The notes under the pieces were generated by a model, which saw only the letters and a list, made by a program, of their open reading frames with translations, had not been told where the DNA came from and did no database searches. The position numbers were made by a program, and so were the translations under genes. DNA of 64,000 nucleotides from CATOSP01 sp965237775 (GTDB lineage Bacteria; Chloroflexota; Dehalococcoidia; Lucifugimonadales; UBA3495), in assembly GCA_965237775.1 (NCBI GenBank), contig OZ250155.1, positions 2,356,001 through 2,420,000 of the forward strand, read 5' to 3'. Shown here piece after piece: positions 52,983 through 62,800 of the stretch (position 1 is the first letter of the stretch; each line of letters starts with the position of its first letter).

Positions 52983-55900
52983 ATGCCTGATGACCCGAAC
53001 ATCAACAAGTACGGCGTCTCCCATGACGACTGGGACGACATGTCCCAGAACGAACAGCGCGACACCGCCCATGAACACGGCGACGACTGGCTCGGAAGAC
53101 CCCCGCCGGAGACCGATGGGGGTGACGACTCTTCCCAACAAACGACGGCGTCTGCCGATACCGGTAGGCCACCGACGTTTCACTCCGATACGCCACCGAC
53201 GTTTCACTCCGATGCCCAACAGGACGCATGGTTGGCGGACCAGCGGGCGAAGCTGTGGGATGTTTCCGAGCTGGAACGCAAGGAGAACGTCCAGAAGGGC
53301 CGGGACGACTGGAGCCGGTCCAACAAGGAACGCGAAGACCGGCTCCGCTCTGAGCGCCGCGACGAGGCCGCCGACCAGGCCCGCGAAGAACGGGAGAACC
53401 AGGAGTCCAGGTGGTCTACGGAAGACGCGGGTCAGGGACTGCTTAGAAGCCGGGACCGGGAACGGTACGTAGACCGGGATATGGAGGCGTCGAAGGACCC
53501 TAACGTAAACGAATATGGCATCTCCCATAACGATTGGGACGACCTGAGCCAGAACGACCAGCGGGACGTTGCCCATAGCTTCGGCGACGACTGGCATGGC
53601 CAGCCCCCGCCTACCGACGATTCCGGCGGCTCGTCCCAACGAACATTTCACACTTTCGAAGCCGCCCTGGCCGACAAAGGGCTGACCCCCGATGAGATCG
53701 CCCTCGTCAGGGAACGGCAGGGCGGGACCATCACGAAGTTCGAGCAGGACGACGCCGACGCGGTGAACGCCATGCGCGACGCACTGGGTGCGCAGGCCGT
53801 GGCCGAACAGGTCGAGGCGGCGCTATTGGCCCAGGGGGCAACCCCCGAAGAGATCGCCTACGTCAGGGAACGGCAGGGCGGGACCATCACGAAGTTCGAG
53901 CAGGACGACGCGGACGCGGTGAACGCCATGCGCGACGCACTGGGTGCGCAGGCCGTGGCCGAACAGGTCGAGGCGGCGCTATTGGCCCAGGGGGCAACCC
54001 CCGAAGAGATCGCCTACGTCCGGGAACGGCAGGGCGGCACTCTCACGAAGTTCGAGCAGGACGACGCGGACGCGGTGAACGCCAGGCGCCAGGCGGACGA
54101 CGCAGCGGCCGCCCGCGACGATGAGGCGCACCGGCTGGAATTGGTGGCGGCCCATGAACTCTACGCGGAGTCCATGGGAGAGTTTGGGTCGAGGGATGGG
54201 ACCTTCGACCTGGGTGCGCAGGCCGTGGCCGAACAGGTCGAGGCGGCGCTATTGGCCCAAGGGGCAACCCCCGAAGAGATCGCCTACGTCCGGGACCGGC
54301 AGGGCGGCACCATCACGAAGTTCGAACAGGACGACGCGGATGCGCTCAACGCCATGCGCCTGGACCAGGCCGTATACGATTTCCACACACGGAACGAGCT
54401 GTCGGCGCTGGAGAGCGCGGAGGTCAGGGCGGACTACTTCCGGGCGATTGACGACTACCAGCAGCGGGCGGACCTATGGGAGGAGGAAGAGGCTATGGGA
54501 GCCCCATCGTCTCTAGTGGGGTTGACCCCCGAGGACGTCCAGGCCATGAACCGGGACGCCCGCCAGATCATCAATGGTATGTATCCCGAACCCCCGATTG
54601 AGTCTATCGGAGTGGGGTTGACCCCCGAGGACGTCCAGGCCATGAACCGGGACGCCCGCCAGATATCCAAGGGTATGTATCCCGAACCCCCGATTGAGTC
54701 TATCGGAGTGGGGTTTGTCCCGCATGGGTCGCCGGAACTGGACCAAGTTGCGCAGACCATCTATGCCCTGGCCTTCCCTGGGCTCTCCCCTGAAGAGATA
54801 GCGGCGGCGCGGGACCTCTACCCCTCTCGGACCAGCTTTGACCGAGAAGCCATTGACCGGGCCAAGCTCAACACCCGGAACGACCCGGCCCAGTCCGCGA
54901 TGGTGGACGAATTCGCCATCAGCCAGGGGTACCAGCCCTTGGAACTCGATATGTCAGCCGATGCGGTGAATGCGCGGCGGCGGCGGGCCATTATAAGCAC
55001 AGCCGCGTTGTGGACCTTGCCGTTCACCATCGGATGGGGTCCCCTCGCGGGCGGCGCGGCGGGAGCGGCAATAGGAGCAACAGCCCACGCCGTAGCGCCT
55101 GCCGACGGGGAACGTTGGTTTGAACTGACGCCTGCGGACCCGATGCGGGCCGCGCATGGCGCGCAAGAGGGGGGTATAACGGGTTACGGCGGTTCCCTAT
55201 TAGGTCTTAAGGCGTTGCAGGCCGCAGGGAAGTACGCGCCCAGGATCATCGGGTCCCTGCCGGGCAGGTGGGGGACGGAGGCCGCGGGCGGGGCCGTATC
55301 TGACACGGGTTGGGCGCTCCGGGACGGCCGGATTACCCGAAATGAGGCGTTGTACGAAATCGGCGGCGGTGCGGTGTTATCCCCGGCCCTCGATATCGGA
55401 GCCAGGGGAGCGAAGGGCGTAGGCAAGGTCGGCCGTCAGGCAGGCCGTATCGTCCTGCCCACGCAGCTCAGCATCCCGAATACCGGGCTAACGGTGCCGT
55501 TGGGCGGAGGATTCGTTCCCCTGACGACCCCCGCCCCTCGTGTACCCCATTTGACCGTTGTACGGAAGGGAAAACAGGGAGAGGCCATCAGCGGAGATGT
55601 TTTCGACCAGATGGCCCTCACCGGCGAATACGAAGGGGTAATCGGCCAGACCGCCGTGAGTTTCAAACCTGGCCGTATGTCCGAGGCTCTGCACAAGGCC
55701 AACCTGGACCTGCCGCTGTACTACTCGGCTACTCCCGTGGGGAAGATCATCAGCACGGGTCCCATCGCCATGGACAAGCCGAAGTTGGGACCCAGTGAGC
55801 AGTATTTTTTCGCCTCCCCGGGCGATGTCAACCCCAACTTCATGGGCGGGTCCGCCTTCGGTGGGTCCGGTAGTAGTCCTGGGATATTCGCATACTCTCC

Positions 55901-56840
55901 GCTAGACGCAGAAGCGGTAGGTTCACAGTTTGAGCGCGTGATGACCGCACCCGACGCCGTGAAGTTCTACAGCGGCGGCTACGAAGCCGAGCGTGGCATC
56001 CATTCCGGCGAACAAATTCCTCCGGCCGAACGAGCCGCGGCGGCAGGCGTTCAAGGCGGGCAACTCTACCTTGGGGCATCGGTCAACCCGCCGTCCTTCT
56101 CCCAACGCTTGCAAGCCAATGTGAATGCCATCATGGACGCGGTTCGCGGCGAACAAAGAGGCCGGTTCGTGTTTCAGAAAGCGACACCTGAACAACTGGC
56201 CGACCGCATCGAGGCGGACCAAATGGCCGCAGGCCAGATGTGGGAGGAGTCCTTGACCTCCGGCAAGGTTGACTCGGAGGACCGGGCGGGGTTCATGGAC
56301 GCCGCCTACCAGCGCACGATGGACGACATAGCCGAGAAACAAGCGACGTTCGACCGGGCACTGGCCGCCCGCATTGAGGCGGACCAAATGGCGGCCAGCC
56401 AGGCGTGGGATGAGTCCTTGGCCTCCGGCAAGGTTGACTCGGAGGACCGGGCGGGGTTCATGGACGCCGCCCACCAGCGCACGTTGGACGACATAGCCGA
56501 GGAACAAGCGGCGTTTGGCCGGGCAATGGCCGACCGCATTGAGGCGGACCAAATGGCGGCCAGCCAGACGTGGGATGAGTCCTTGGCCTCCGGCAAGGTT
56601 GACTCGGAGGACCGGGCGGGGTTCATGGACGCCGCCTACCAGCGCACGTTGGACGACATAGCCGAGGAACAAGCGTTGTTTGACCGGGCACTGGCCGCGC
56701 AAGCCGACCTGGAAGACATGCTGCGGCAGCACGGCGGTACGCCCGCAGAGCGAGACCTATTGGAGCGGGTGCGGGGTTACTTAGCCCGAATCCACCGGTG
56801 GACACCGATGGACGGCGTGAGGACAGCGGAAGGGGGGTGA
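52983..56840 (+). CDS. 1285-aa repeat-built element protein
   Basis: No known family. N-terminal duplicate modules (KYGVSHDDWDDMSQNEQRD and EYGISHNDWDDLSQNDQRD) bracket a charged region. A 52-residue unit then recurs (GAQAVAEQVEAALLAQGATP, EEIAYVRERQGGTITKF, EQDDADAVNAM) in up to four copies. Two 32-residue units (LTPEDVQAMNRDARQI) follow near residue 515. A hydrophobic Gly/Ala stretch lies near 675-710, a globular part near 850-1060, and three 54-residue helical repeats (RIEADQMAASQ, GKVDSEDRAGFMDAA) end it. Size, repeats and position recall polyvalent or injected proteins of mobile elements. ATG follows AGAGGAGTGAC. Confidence 0.75.
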   Translation: MPDDPNINKYGVSHDDWDDMSQNEQRDTAHEHGDDWLGRPPPETDGGDDSSQQTTASADTGRPPTFHSDTPPTFHSDAQQDAWLADQRAKLWDVSELERKENVQKGRDDWSRSNKEREDRLRSERRDEAADQAREERENQESRWSTEDAGQGLLRSRDRERYVDRDMEASKDPNVNEYGISHNDWDDLSQNDQRDVAHSFGDDWHGQPPPTDDSGGSSQRTFHTFEAALADKGLTPDEIALVRERQGGTITKFEQDDADAVNAMRDALGAQAVAEQVEAALLAQGATPEEIAYVRERQGGTITKFEQDDADAVNAMRDALGAQAVAEQVEAALLAQGATPEEIAYVRERQGGTLTKFEQDDADAVNARRQADDAAAARDDEAHRLELVAAHELYAESMGEFGSRDGTFDLGAQAVAEQVEAALLAQGATPEEIAYVRDRQGGTITKFEQDDADALNAMRLDQAVYDFHTRNELSALESAEVRADYFRAIDDYQQRADLWEEEEAMGAPSSLVGLTPEDVQAMNRDARQIINGMYPEPPIESIGVGLTPEDVQAMNRDARQISKGMYPEPPIESIGVGFVPHGSPELDQVAQTIYALAFPGLSPEEIAAARDLYPSRTSFDREAIDRAKLNTRNDPAQSAMVDEFAISQGYQPLELDMSADAVNARRRRAIISTAALWTLPFTIGWGPLAGGAAGAAIGATAHAVAPADGERWFELTPADPMRAAHGAQEGGITGYGGSLLGLKALQAAGKYAPRIIGSLPGRWGTEAAGGAVSDTGWALRDGRITRNEALYEIGGGAVLSPALDIGARGAKGVGKVGRQAGRIVLPTQLSIPNTGLTVPLGGGFVPLTTPAPRVPHLTVVRKGKQGEAISGDVFDQMALTGEYEGVIGQTAVSFKPGRMSEALHKANLDLPLYYSATPVGKIISTGPIAMDKPKLGPSEQYFFASPGDVNPNFMGGSAFGGSGSSPGIFAYSPLDAEAVGSQFERVMTAPDAVKFYSGGYEAERGIHSGEQIPPAERAAAAGVQGGQLYLGASVNPPSFSQRLQANVNAIMDAVRGEQRGRFVFQKATPEQLADRIEADQMAAGQMWEESLTSGKVDSEDRAGFMDAAYQRTMDDIAEKQATFDRALAARIEADQMAASQAWDESLASGKVDSEDRAGFMDAAHQRTLDDIAEEQAAFGRAMADRIEADQMAASQTWDESLASGKVDSEDRAGFMDAAYQRTLDDIAEEQALFDRALAAQADLEDMLRQHGGTPAERDLLERVRGYLARIHRWTPMDGVRTAEGG

Positions 56841-57057
56841 GGAAGTTACAGGCGCGATGATCCGGGCTCGAATTTGGGTAGACGGGAGGCTGGCGGCGGT
56901 CTGCAGGCGCTTTGGGGGGCGCCGATGGCGGCTTACAGTGGCTGTGGTGAGGGGGATGGCGGGATAGGACACGGCAAGAGGCGCTCGCGGACCGGACTGG
57001 CGCGAGTTGGCGGGGCGTTCGGTTGGCCGGATGGCGGGTCAGTAGCGGACAGGAGCA

Positions 57058-58441
57058 ATCAGGCTGGGAGTGGAATGGCTCGCAGTCGGGCCAGGGCGCG
57101 ACTGAACTGGGTTTCCCATGGCCAGCGCTGGGGAAGATGCAGGGTGATCCGGCGTGCCGAGCGGGTGATCCGTCCGGCCAAGGCAAAGACCCGTCGTCTG
57201 AGGGTCTTGGTGGTCACGATCTGCTGACCCAGGCCGATGCGGGCTGTCCAGCGGGCCAGGTTGTGGGCCATCACCTGTACCGCCAGCCAGGCGCCGTTGG
57301 CAGCGAAGCGGCCCGAGGGGAGATGGTTCAGCCCCACGCCGTACTTGAGGTCGCGTATCGCATTCTCGATCTCGGCGTGGCGGCGGTGGTCAGCCTCCAG
57401 TTCCAGGGTCTCTCCGTCCCGGTCGGTGATGAAGCCGTGATAGCTGTAGGTGGCGAAGAGAGCCAGTTGGGAACCGGGCGCCGGCTTCACCCGCCGGACG
57501 ATGAGCCGCACCGGCGCGGCGTCGGGCTCACTCTGGAAGGGGGTGTAGGTGGTCTCGGCCACATCGGCGCCGTCCATCCAGTAGGGAATCGGCGTCCAGT
57601 CCTCTTCGGGTATCGCCTCGATGAGATTCCGCAGGCGGGTGCGCTGGCGGATGGTGATGGAGAAGCGGACATCCATCCGGCGGCAGACGGCGACCACGGC
57701 GTGGGTATAGAAGCCGCTGTCGGCCCGCACCGTGAGTTGGCCCCTGGCTCCGCCGTAGCGCACCCGCCCCACCGTTTCACGCAGGAAGTGGGCGGCGCCG
57801 CGGGCGGTGTAGGCCCGGCCCTCGCGCAGGCGGGCCATCAGCACGTCGCCGGTTCCGGCGGCGACGGCCAGCAGCGGGTGATAGCCCCGCGCACCGGTGT
57901 AGCCGTGGTGGCGAGCTCCTTCCTTGGCCAGTCCGTAGGTCTCGCAGATGGTGGAGTCCAGGTCGATGGTCAGGGGCCCGTCGCCGGGTCCGGCCCCAGC
58001 CTCCCAGGCCCGGGCCAGCAACTGGCGGCTCACCCGGTCCAGTTGGCGGACGTGGCCCCACCGGAAACTGCGCAGGAAGGTGCCCAAGGTGGAGGGCGCC
58101 TTGACTACACTGCCCAGGGTGCAGGCTGTCCTGCCGGTGCGCAACACATCGGCATCGTCGATGCAGTCGCCGCCCGCCAGCGCGGAAGCCACCAGCGTCA
58201 TGATCTTGTCGCCGGTGTTGGCTCGGCCTGGGGCCCAGCCCAGGTCCAAGTGCCGGTCAACCAGTTGGGGCAGGCCCAGGTGCAAGGCCAACGTGGCGGG
58301 AAGGATCAGCCCGGCATTGTTGACCAGGCGGTGGTCGTCGAAGGCGATGTGGATGCCGTCGGGGTGGTTGCGTGGTAGCATCTATTGGGTGCTCCTTGTT
58401 TCTGGTTGGTTTTCTGTCTCGAAAACCATTATCCCAGATGC
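57058..58441 (-). mobile_element. IS1380-family insertion sequence
   Basis: About 1384 bp carrying one minus-strand transposase. It lies between two copies of ACAGGAGCA (57049-57057 and 58442-58450), and the reading frame on either side joins when one copy is removed, which fixes the insertion site. That repeat is longer than the 4-5 bp usual for the family, so the exact ends may differ by a few bases. The ends share CTGGGA at about 57065 and, inverted, 58432. The transposase stop is at the very edge of the element. Confidence 0.75.
57059..58381 (-). CDS. IS1380-family transposase
   Basis: A 440-residue DDE transposase of the IS1380/ISEcp1 type. Catalytic residues are expected in LTIDLDSTICETYG, LTVRADSGFYTHAVV and RRHAEIENAIRDLKYG. 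The YRREG-like region reads YHPLLAVAAGTGDVL. Intact from start to stop, so possibly active. The long opposite-strand frame over the same bases is a composition artefact. Confidence 0.92.
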   Translation of the reverse strand: MLPRNHPDGIHIAFDDHRLVNNAGLILPATLALHLGLPQLVDRHLDLGWAPGRANTGDKIMTLVASALAGGDCIDDADVLRTGRTACTLGSVVKAPSTLGTFLRSFRWGHVRQLDRVSRQLLARAWEAGAGPGDGPLTIDLDSTICETYGLAKEGARHHGYTGARGYHPLLAVAAGTGDVLMARLREGRAYTARGAAHFLRETVGRVRYGGARGQLTVRADSGFYTHAVVAVCRRMDVRFSITIRQRTRLRNLIEAIPEEDWTPIPYWMDGADVAETTYTPFQSEPDAAPVRLIVRRVKPAPGSQLALFATYSYHGFITDRDGETLELEADHRRHAEIENAIRDLKYGVGLNHLPSGRFAANGAWLAVQVMAHNLARWTARIGLGQQIVTTKTLRRRVFALAGRITRSARRITLHLPQRWPWETQFSRALARLRAIPLPA

Positions 58442-58617
58442 ACAGGAGCACTTTCTTACCCATTCAACCCGCCGCGACACTCACCTTTTCGGTGGATTCG
58501 GGCTTAGGGAAGCGGTCCTTACATCCAGGCTCGCCTCTTGACTTAGAGGCAAGAACCGAGCAGGAGCTTTTGGCATTCGACGACTCCCGCCGGACCATTG
58601 GAGACCCGCGCACTCCC

Positions 58618-59049
58618 CTGACCCCTGAGCCGCTGCGAGACTTGCCGGGCGATCTGAGCCCGGAGCCGCTGCGGGACTTGCCGGGCGTACTGCCCCCGGA
58701 GGACCTGCGGGACTTGCCGGGCGATCTGAACCCGGAGCCGCTGCGGGACTTGCCGGGCGTACTGCCCCCGGAGGACCTGCGGGACTTGCCGGGCGTGTTG
58801 CCCCCGGAGCCGCTGCGGGATTTGCCGGGCGTACTGCCCCCGGAGGACCTGCGGGACTTGCCGGGCGTACTGCCCCCGGAGGACCTGCGGGACTTGCCGG
58901 GCGTGTTGCCCCCGGAGCCGCTGCGGGACTTGCCGGGCGTACTGCCCCCGGAGGACCTGCGGGACTTGCCGGGCGTGTTGCCCCCGGAGCCGCTGCGGGA
59001 CTTGCCGGGCGTGTTGCCCCCGGAGCCGCTGCGGGACTTGCCGGGCGGA
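58618..59049 (+). repeat. Twelve tandem 36-bp repeats
   Basis: Exactly 432 bases, twelve units of 36, each encoding 12 residues (L-x-P-E-P/D-L-R-D-L-P-G-V/D). Units alternate irregularly between CCGGAGCCGCTGCGG and CCGGAGGACCTGCGG types. There are no spacers and the units stay in frame with the surrounding gene, so this is a coding tandem repeat and not a CRISPR array. Confidence 0.95.
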
Positions 59050-59537
59050 CTGCCGCCGAATAAACGCAGACCACGGGTCCGGGCGAAGTCCATAGAGGCT
59101 GAGCTTGCCGAGGGCGTCAACCCTGGTGAGCACCCCCGCGTTATCAGGATTGAAACCCCGCCGACTGAAGTGACGCTGAACCTGGCGACGGGAGAGCGGA
59201 GCATCAAGACTCTAGGGAGCAACCGGCGGTTTCGTGTCGTGGCGACTGAGCCGGAACCTGTGACCAACGCCAGTCACCAAGGGCGGACAGCGGAGGTTGG
59301 CACGGGACCGGCTGGCAAGGTCCGCGCCAAGCACATCGAGGAAACCCGATACCAGCCCAATGCGGTTCGCACGCACCAACCAACGGTTCCGAGACGGGCG
59401 GGATTAACCCCGAAACCGCCCAAGCCCCCCAGCACCAAAGCTCCCAGGGCCAGGGGGCGGAGCAAACGCCGGGCCGCGTTCACCGCCGCGATGAGGAAAT
59501 AACGGGTGTCCAACCCCACCCAAAAAGGAGCGCAAGA

Positions 59538-59783
59538 ATGACGGCCGAGGCTGACGAATATTCCCAGGATGAGCTGAAGGACATTGCGCGGAAGTACCTG
59601 CGGGACAACGAGAACAGGGAATACCGGAGGATGGCCCGCAAGTCGGAACTGGATGAATACCTGGAAGGCAGAGCGCATGCGACCCGCGAATTCGCACACA
59701 GGCTCGTAGCGAGTGGGACCGCCGTGCCCCAGGCATGGAGTTGGGCGATCCGCGTTGTAATCCTCAAGTCCGAGATGGACTGA
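59538..59783 (+). CDS. Small charged helical protein
   Basis: An 81-residue protein with good coding character and a clear AAAAAGGAG ribosome site. Mostly helical and charged (SQDELKDIARKYLRDNEN, ARKSELDEYLEGRAHATREF), ending SWAIRVVILKSEMD. No family recognised. It lies 35 bases after the 36-bp-repeat gene and 33 bases before the giant methylase-helicase, in the same operon, so a role linked to the latter is possible. Confidence 0.7.
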   Translation: MTAEADEYSQDELKDIARKYLRDNENREYRRMARKSELDEYLEGRAHATREFAHRLVASGTAVPQAWSWAIRVVILKSEMD

Positions 59784-59816
59784 CCACCTACCGGACAGCC
59801 AGATAGGAGTATCTCT

Positions 59817-62800
59817 GTGACCATGACCACGACGGAAACGACGGAAACGACGGAAATGGCGGGGGACCTGCCCAGGACCCCGATAGCCAGGTGGAACGCC
59901 AACATCGAGGCAATCCGGCTGCTCAAAGAGCTGGAGGCCCAGGACCGGTTGGCGACTCCGGCGGAGCGTGCCGTGCTGGAGCAATACTCCGGTTTTGGCG
60001 ATTCAGCGTTCGAGCAGGGATTTACCCCCTACACCCCGAGAGAACCCGCCTGGCGGGAGCGCAAAGAGGTCCTGCGGGAGCTGGTGACCGGCGAAGATTA
60101 CGAATCCATCGAGCGGTCCCGGCCCAATGCCTTCTATACCACACCGGAGATCGTCAAGGTGATGTGGGAGGGCCTCAAGGACCTGGGGGCCGGTGACATC
60201 CCGAATCTCAAGGTCCTGGAGCCTTCCGCCGGGTCCGGCCGATTCCTGACCTATCAGCCGCCGGAAATAGCGGCCACCTCTGAACGTACGGCGGTGGAGT
60301 TGGATAAGGTCACCGCCGGTGTACTCAAAGCGCGGTTTCCCGACGCCACGGTTTGGAATACCGGGTTCCAAGACGCGCCGATACCAGACGATCATTTCGA
60401 TGTGGCAATCAGCAATGTCCCATTCGGCAAATATGGCGTCCACGACCCGGAGTACCTGGCAACGGGGCGCAGGTTCCTCACCAGAAATATTCACAACTAC
60501 TTTTTCGCCAAGGCCCTGGACAAGCTGCGCCCTGGCGGAGTCCTGGCCTTCGTCAGCTCCCACTACACTCTGGACGCGGAAAAGGCGCAGCGGGTCCGTG
60601 AGTACCTGGCCGACCAGGCGGACCTGGTGGGCGCGGTCCGTTTGCCGGAGGGCGCTTTCCCGGACACCGAAGTAGTCACGGACATTATTTACCTGAGAAA
60701 ACGGGGCCCCGGCGAGACTCCTGGAAATAGGGATTGGGTGGAGGCCCCGCCGCACCAGGTGGACGATTCCAGGGGCACGCCGCATACATTCACTGTCAAC
60801 AGGTACTTCCTCGACAACCCCGGCATGGTGCTCGGTGACCATAGCGCCCATGGGACCATGAATGCGAGGAATTCCTACACTGTGAAAAGCGCACCGGGCG
60901 GTCACCCCGTCACCGCCGCGCTGCGGTCGGCGATGCAAAAGATCGCCGATTCCCCCAAGAAGCTCACCCCGTCCATCAACGCGCCGTCGTCCAGACGGCC
61001 ACGGTCACCATCGGACCCGGAGACGGCTCCCAAGTCCGTGCCGGCTGCGCTGGACGAAACGGACAGGGCCAAATTGACGCAGATGGCGGAGATCGGGGCC
61101 ACGGCCCGCCAAGTCCTTGCCGCGGAAAAGGGGCGCGAGACCACTGAGGATGTTGAGCGGATACGCGCCAACCTCAATGAGCAATACCAGCGCTTCGTGG
61201 AGTCACACGGGGAGTTGAACCGTCCGGCGAACCGTAAGTTGCTGGAGCAAAGCCCCGACGGGGCTTTGCTCCGGGCACTGGAAGTATTGGACCGGGCGGA
61301 GAACACATGGGAGCCGTCCTCCATTTTCAGCCGGTCCCTGGCGGGTGGGGAACCGGAGAGAAACGTTACCAACGCCGCCGACGCCATGAGCGTGGCCGTG
61401 AACGAGTCCGGCAGGTTGGACTTTCAGCGGATGGCCCAACTCCTGGGGGATAGCCCTGGTGCGGTACGGGCCTCTCTGGCCGGGGACGGGCTGATCTTTC
61501 GCAACCCCATGGGAGGATGGGAACCCGCCGACGAATATCTGACCGGACATGTCCGGGAGAAGTTGGAAATTGCCCGAAAGGTCGCCGCCGCCGACCCCGC
61601 ATACCAGACCAATGCCGCCGCACTGGAGACCGTGCAACCGGAGGATGTCCCCGCCAGCCAGATCGCAACTCCCTTGGGCGCTCCGTGGATTCCGGCCGAC
61701 GTTGTGAATGAGTGGGTCTCCAAGCACCTGTCGGCCAACCCCCACCGCAACGGCGACTGGTTCCGGTACAGCCCGGAGACGGGCGAGTGGTCGAAGACCG
61801 CCAAGGTCAGGGGCTACGAAGCGCGTATGCACGCAGAGTGGGGCATCGAGGAGATGGCCGCCGACGACATTCTGCTTCACACACTGAAGGGAGCGCCGAT
61901 CAACATCACCAAGTCTGATGGTGACGGCGGGAGGATGAAGGACTTGGAGGGTATCCTGGCGGCACGGGAAAAGGCCCGCCAGATTCAAGACGCCTTCTCC
62001 GAGTGGATATGGGAAGACCAAGCCCGCCAGGAACGGTTGGTCAGACTCTATAACGATACTCACAACGCCATGCGTCCCAGGGTGTTCGACGGGTCCCATT
62101 TGAAGTTCCCCGGCATGGACCCCAGGTGGCAATCGCAACTGCGGCAACACCAGAGGGACGCCATTTACCGCGTCGTCCATGATGGGACCGCTCTGCTGGC
62201 CCATGAAGTCGGGTTCGGCAAGACAGCCGTGATGGTCGCCTCGGCGATGGAACGGAAACGGCTCGGGCTGATCGACAAGCCCGTTTTCGTGGTGCCCAAG
62301 ACGACCCATGAGCAGTTCGCCCGCGATTTCTGCTCGATGTATCCAGGGGCGGACCTTCTGTTTCCGGGCGATAATGATTTCGGCGTTGAGAACCGTGAAG
62401 CCTTTCTCAACCGGATTGCCACCGGCGATTGGGACGGGGTGATCCTGACAAGCGAGCAGTACCAGAAGATTCCCGTCTCGCCCGCAACCGAAGCCAAGTG
62501 GGTCCAGAAGCAGGTAAACGACCTGCGGGCCGCCCTACAGGATGTGGACACCGAAGAAGGTGGACACAGCGAGACCAGTTGGCAGGGCCGGACGCAGAAG
62601 AAACTATCGACGAAACTTTTAGCCCTGGAAGCCAAGCTCAAGGACCTGCGGGCGGACATGAGTGCGGCTACCGATAAGGACGCGCTGTATTTCGAGGACC
62701 TGGGGGTCGACCAGATCTACGTTGACGAAGCCGACCGTTACAAGAACCTGCCCTTCGCCACCCGGATGGGCCAGGTGAAGGGGCTCCCTCAGTCCGAGAC

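Larger units (their letters stand above)
56874..59502 (+). pseudogene. 36-bp-repeat protein gene split by IS1380
   Basis: The frame ending GGAFGWPDGGSVADRS left of the IS1380 element continues in frame as TFLPIQPAATLTFSVDSG to its right when one copy of the 9-bp flank ACAGGAGCA is removed. This rebuilds about 395-411 residues (ATG 56925 or TTG 56874 start). The middle is twelve 12-residue repeats of the LPPEPLRDLPGV type. The tail is basic and Pro-rich (PKPPKPPSTKAPRARGRSKR) with VRAKSIEAELAEG and VRAKHIEETRYQP as a further internal echo. Unknown family. As it stands the gene is disrupted, but a shortened protein might start at ATG 58438. Confidence 0.75.

Noticed and set aside
57023..58378. 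451-codon rightward frame opposite the IS1380 transposase
   Set aside because: It mirrors the transposase codons on the other strand. High GC with few stops explains it, and it has no family features.
58618..59049. Regular 36-bp repeats that could suggest a CRISPR array
   Set aside because: The units are contiguous with no spacers, stay in frame with a gene and vary by codon, and no cas genes are present.
58464..59267. Long leftward frames across the 36-bp repeats
   Set aside because: A repeat without stops in one frame is open in several. The plus-strand frame links to flanking coding sequence across the IS, while the others do not.
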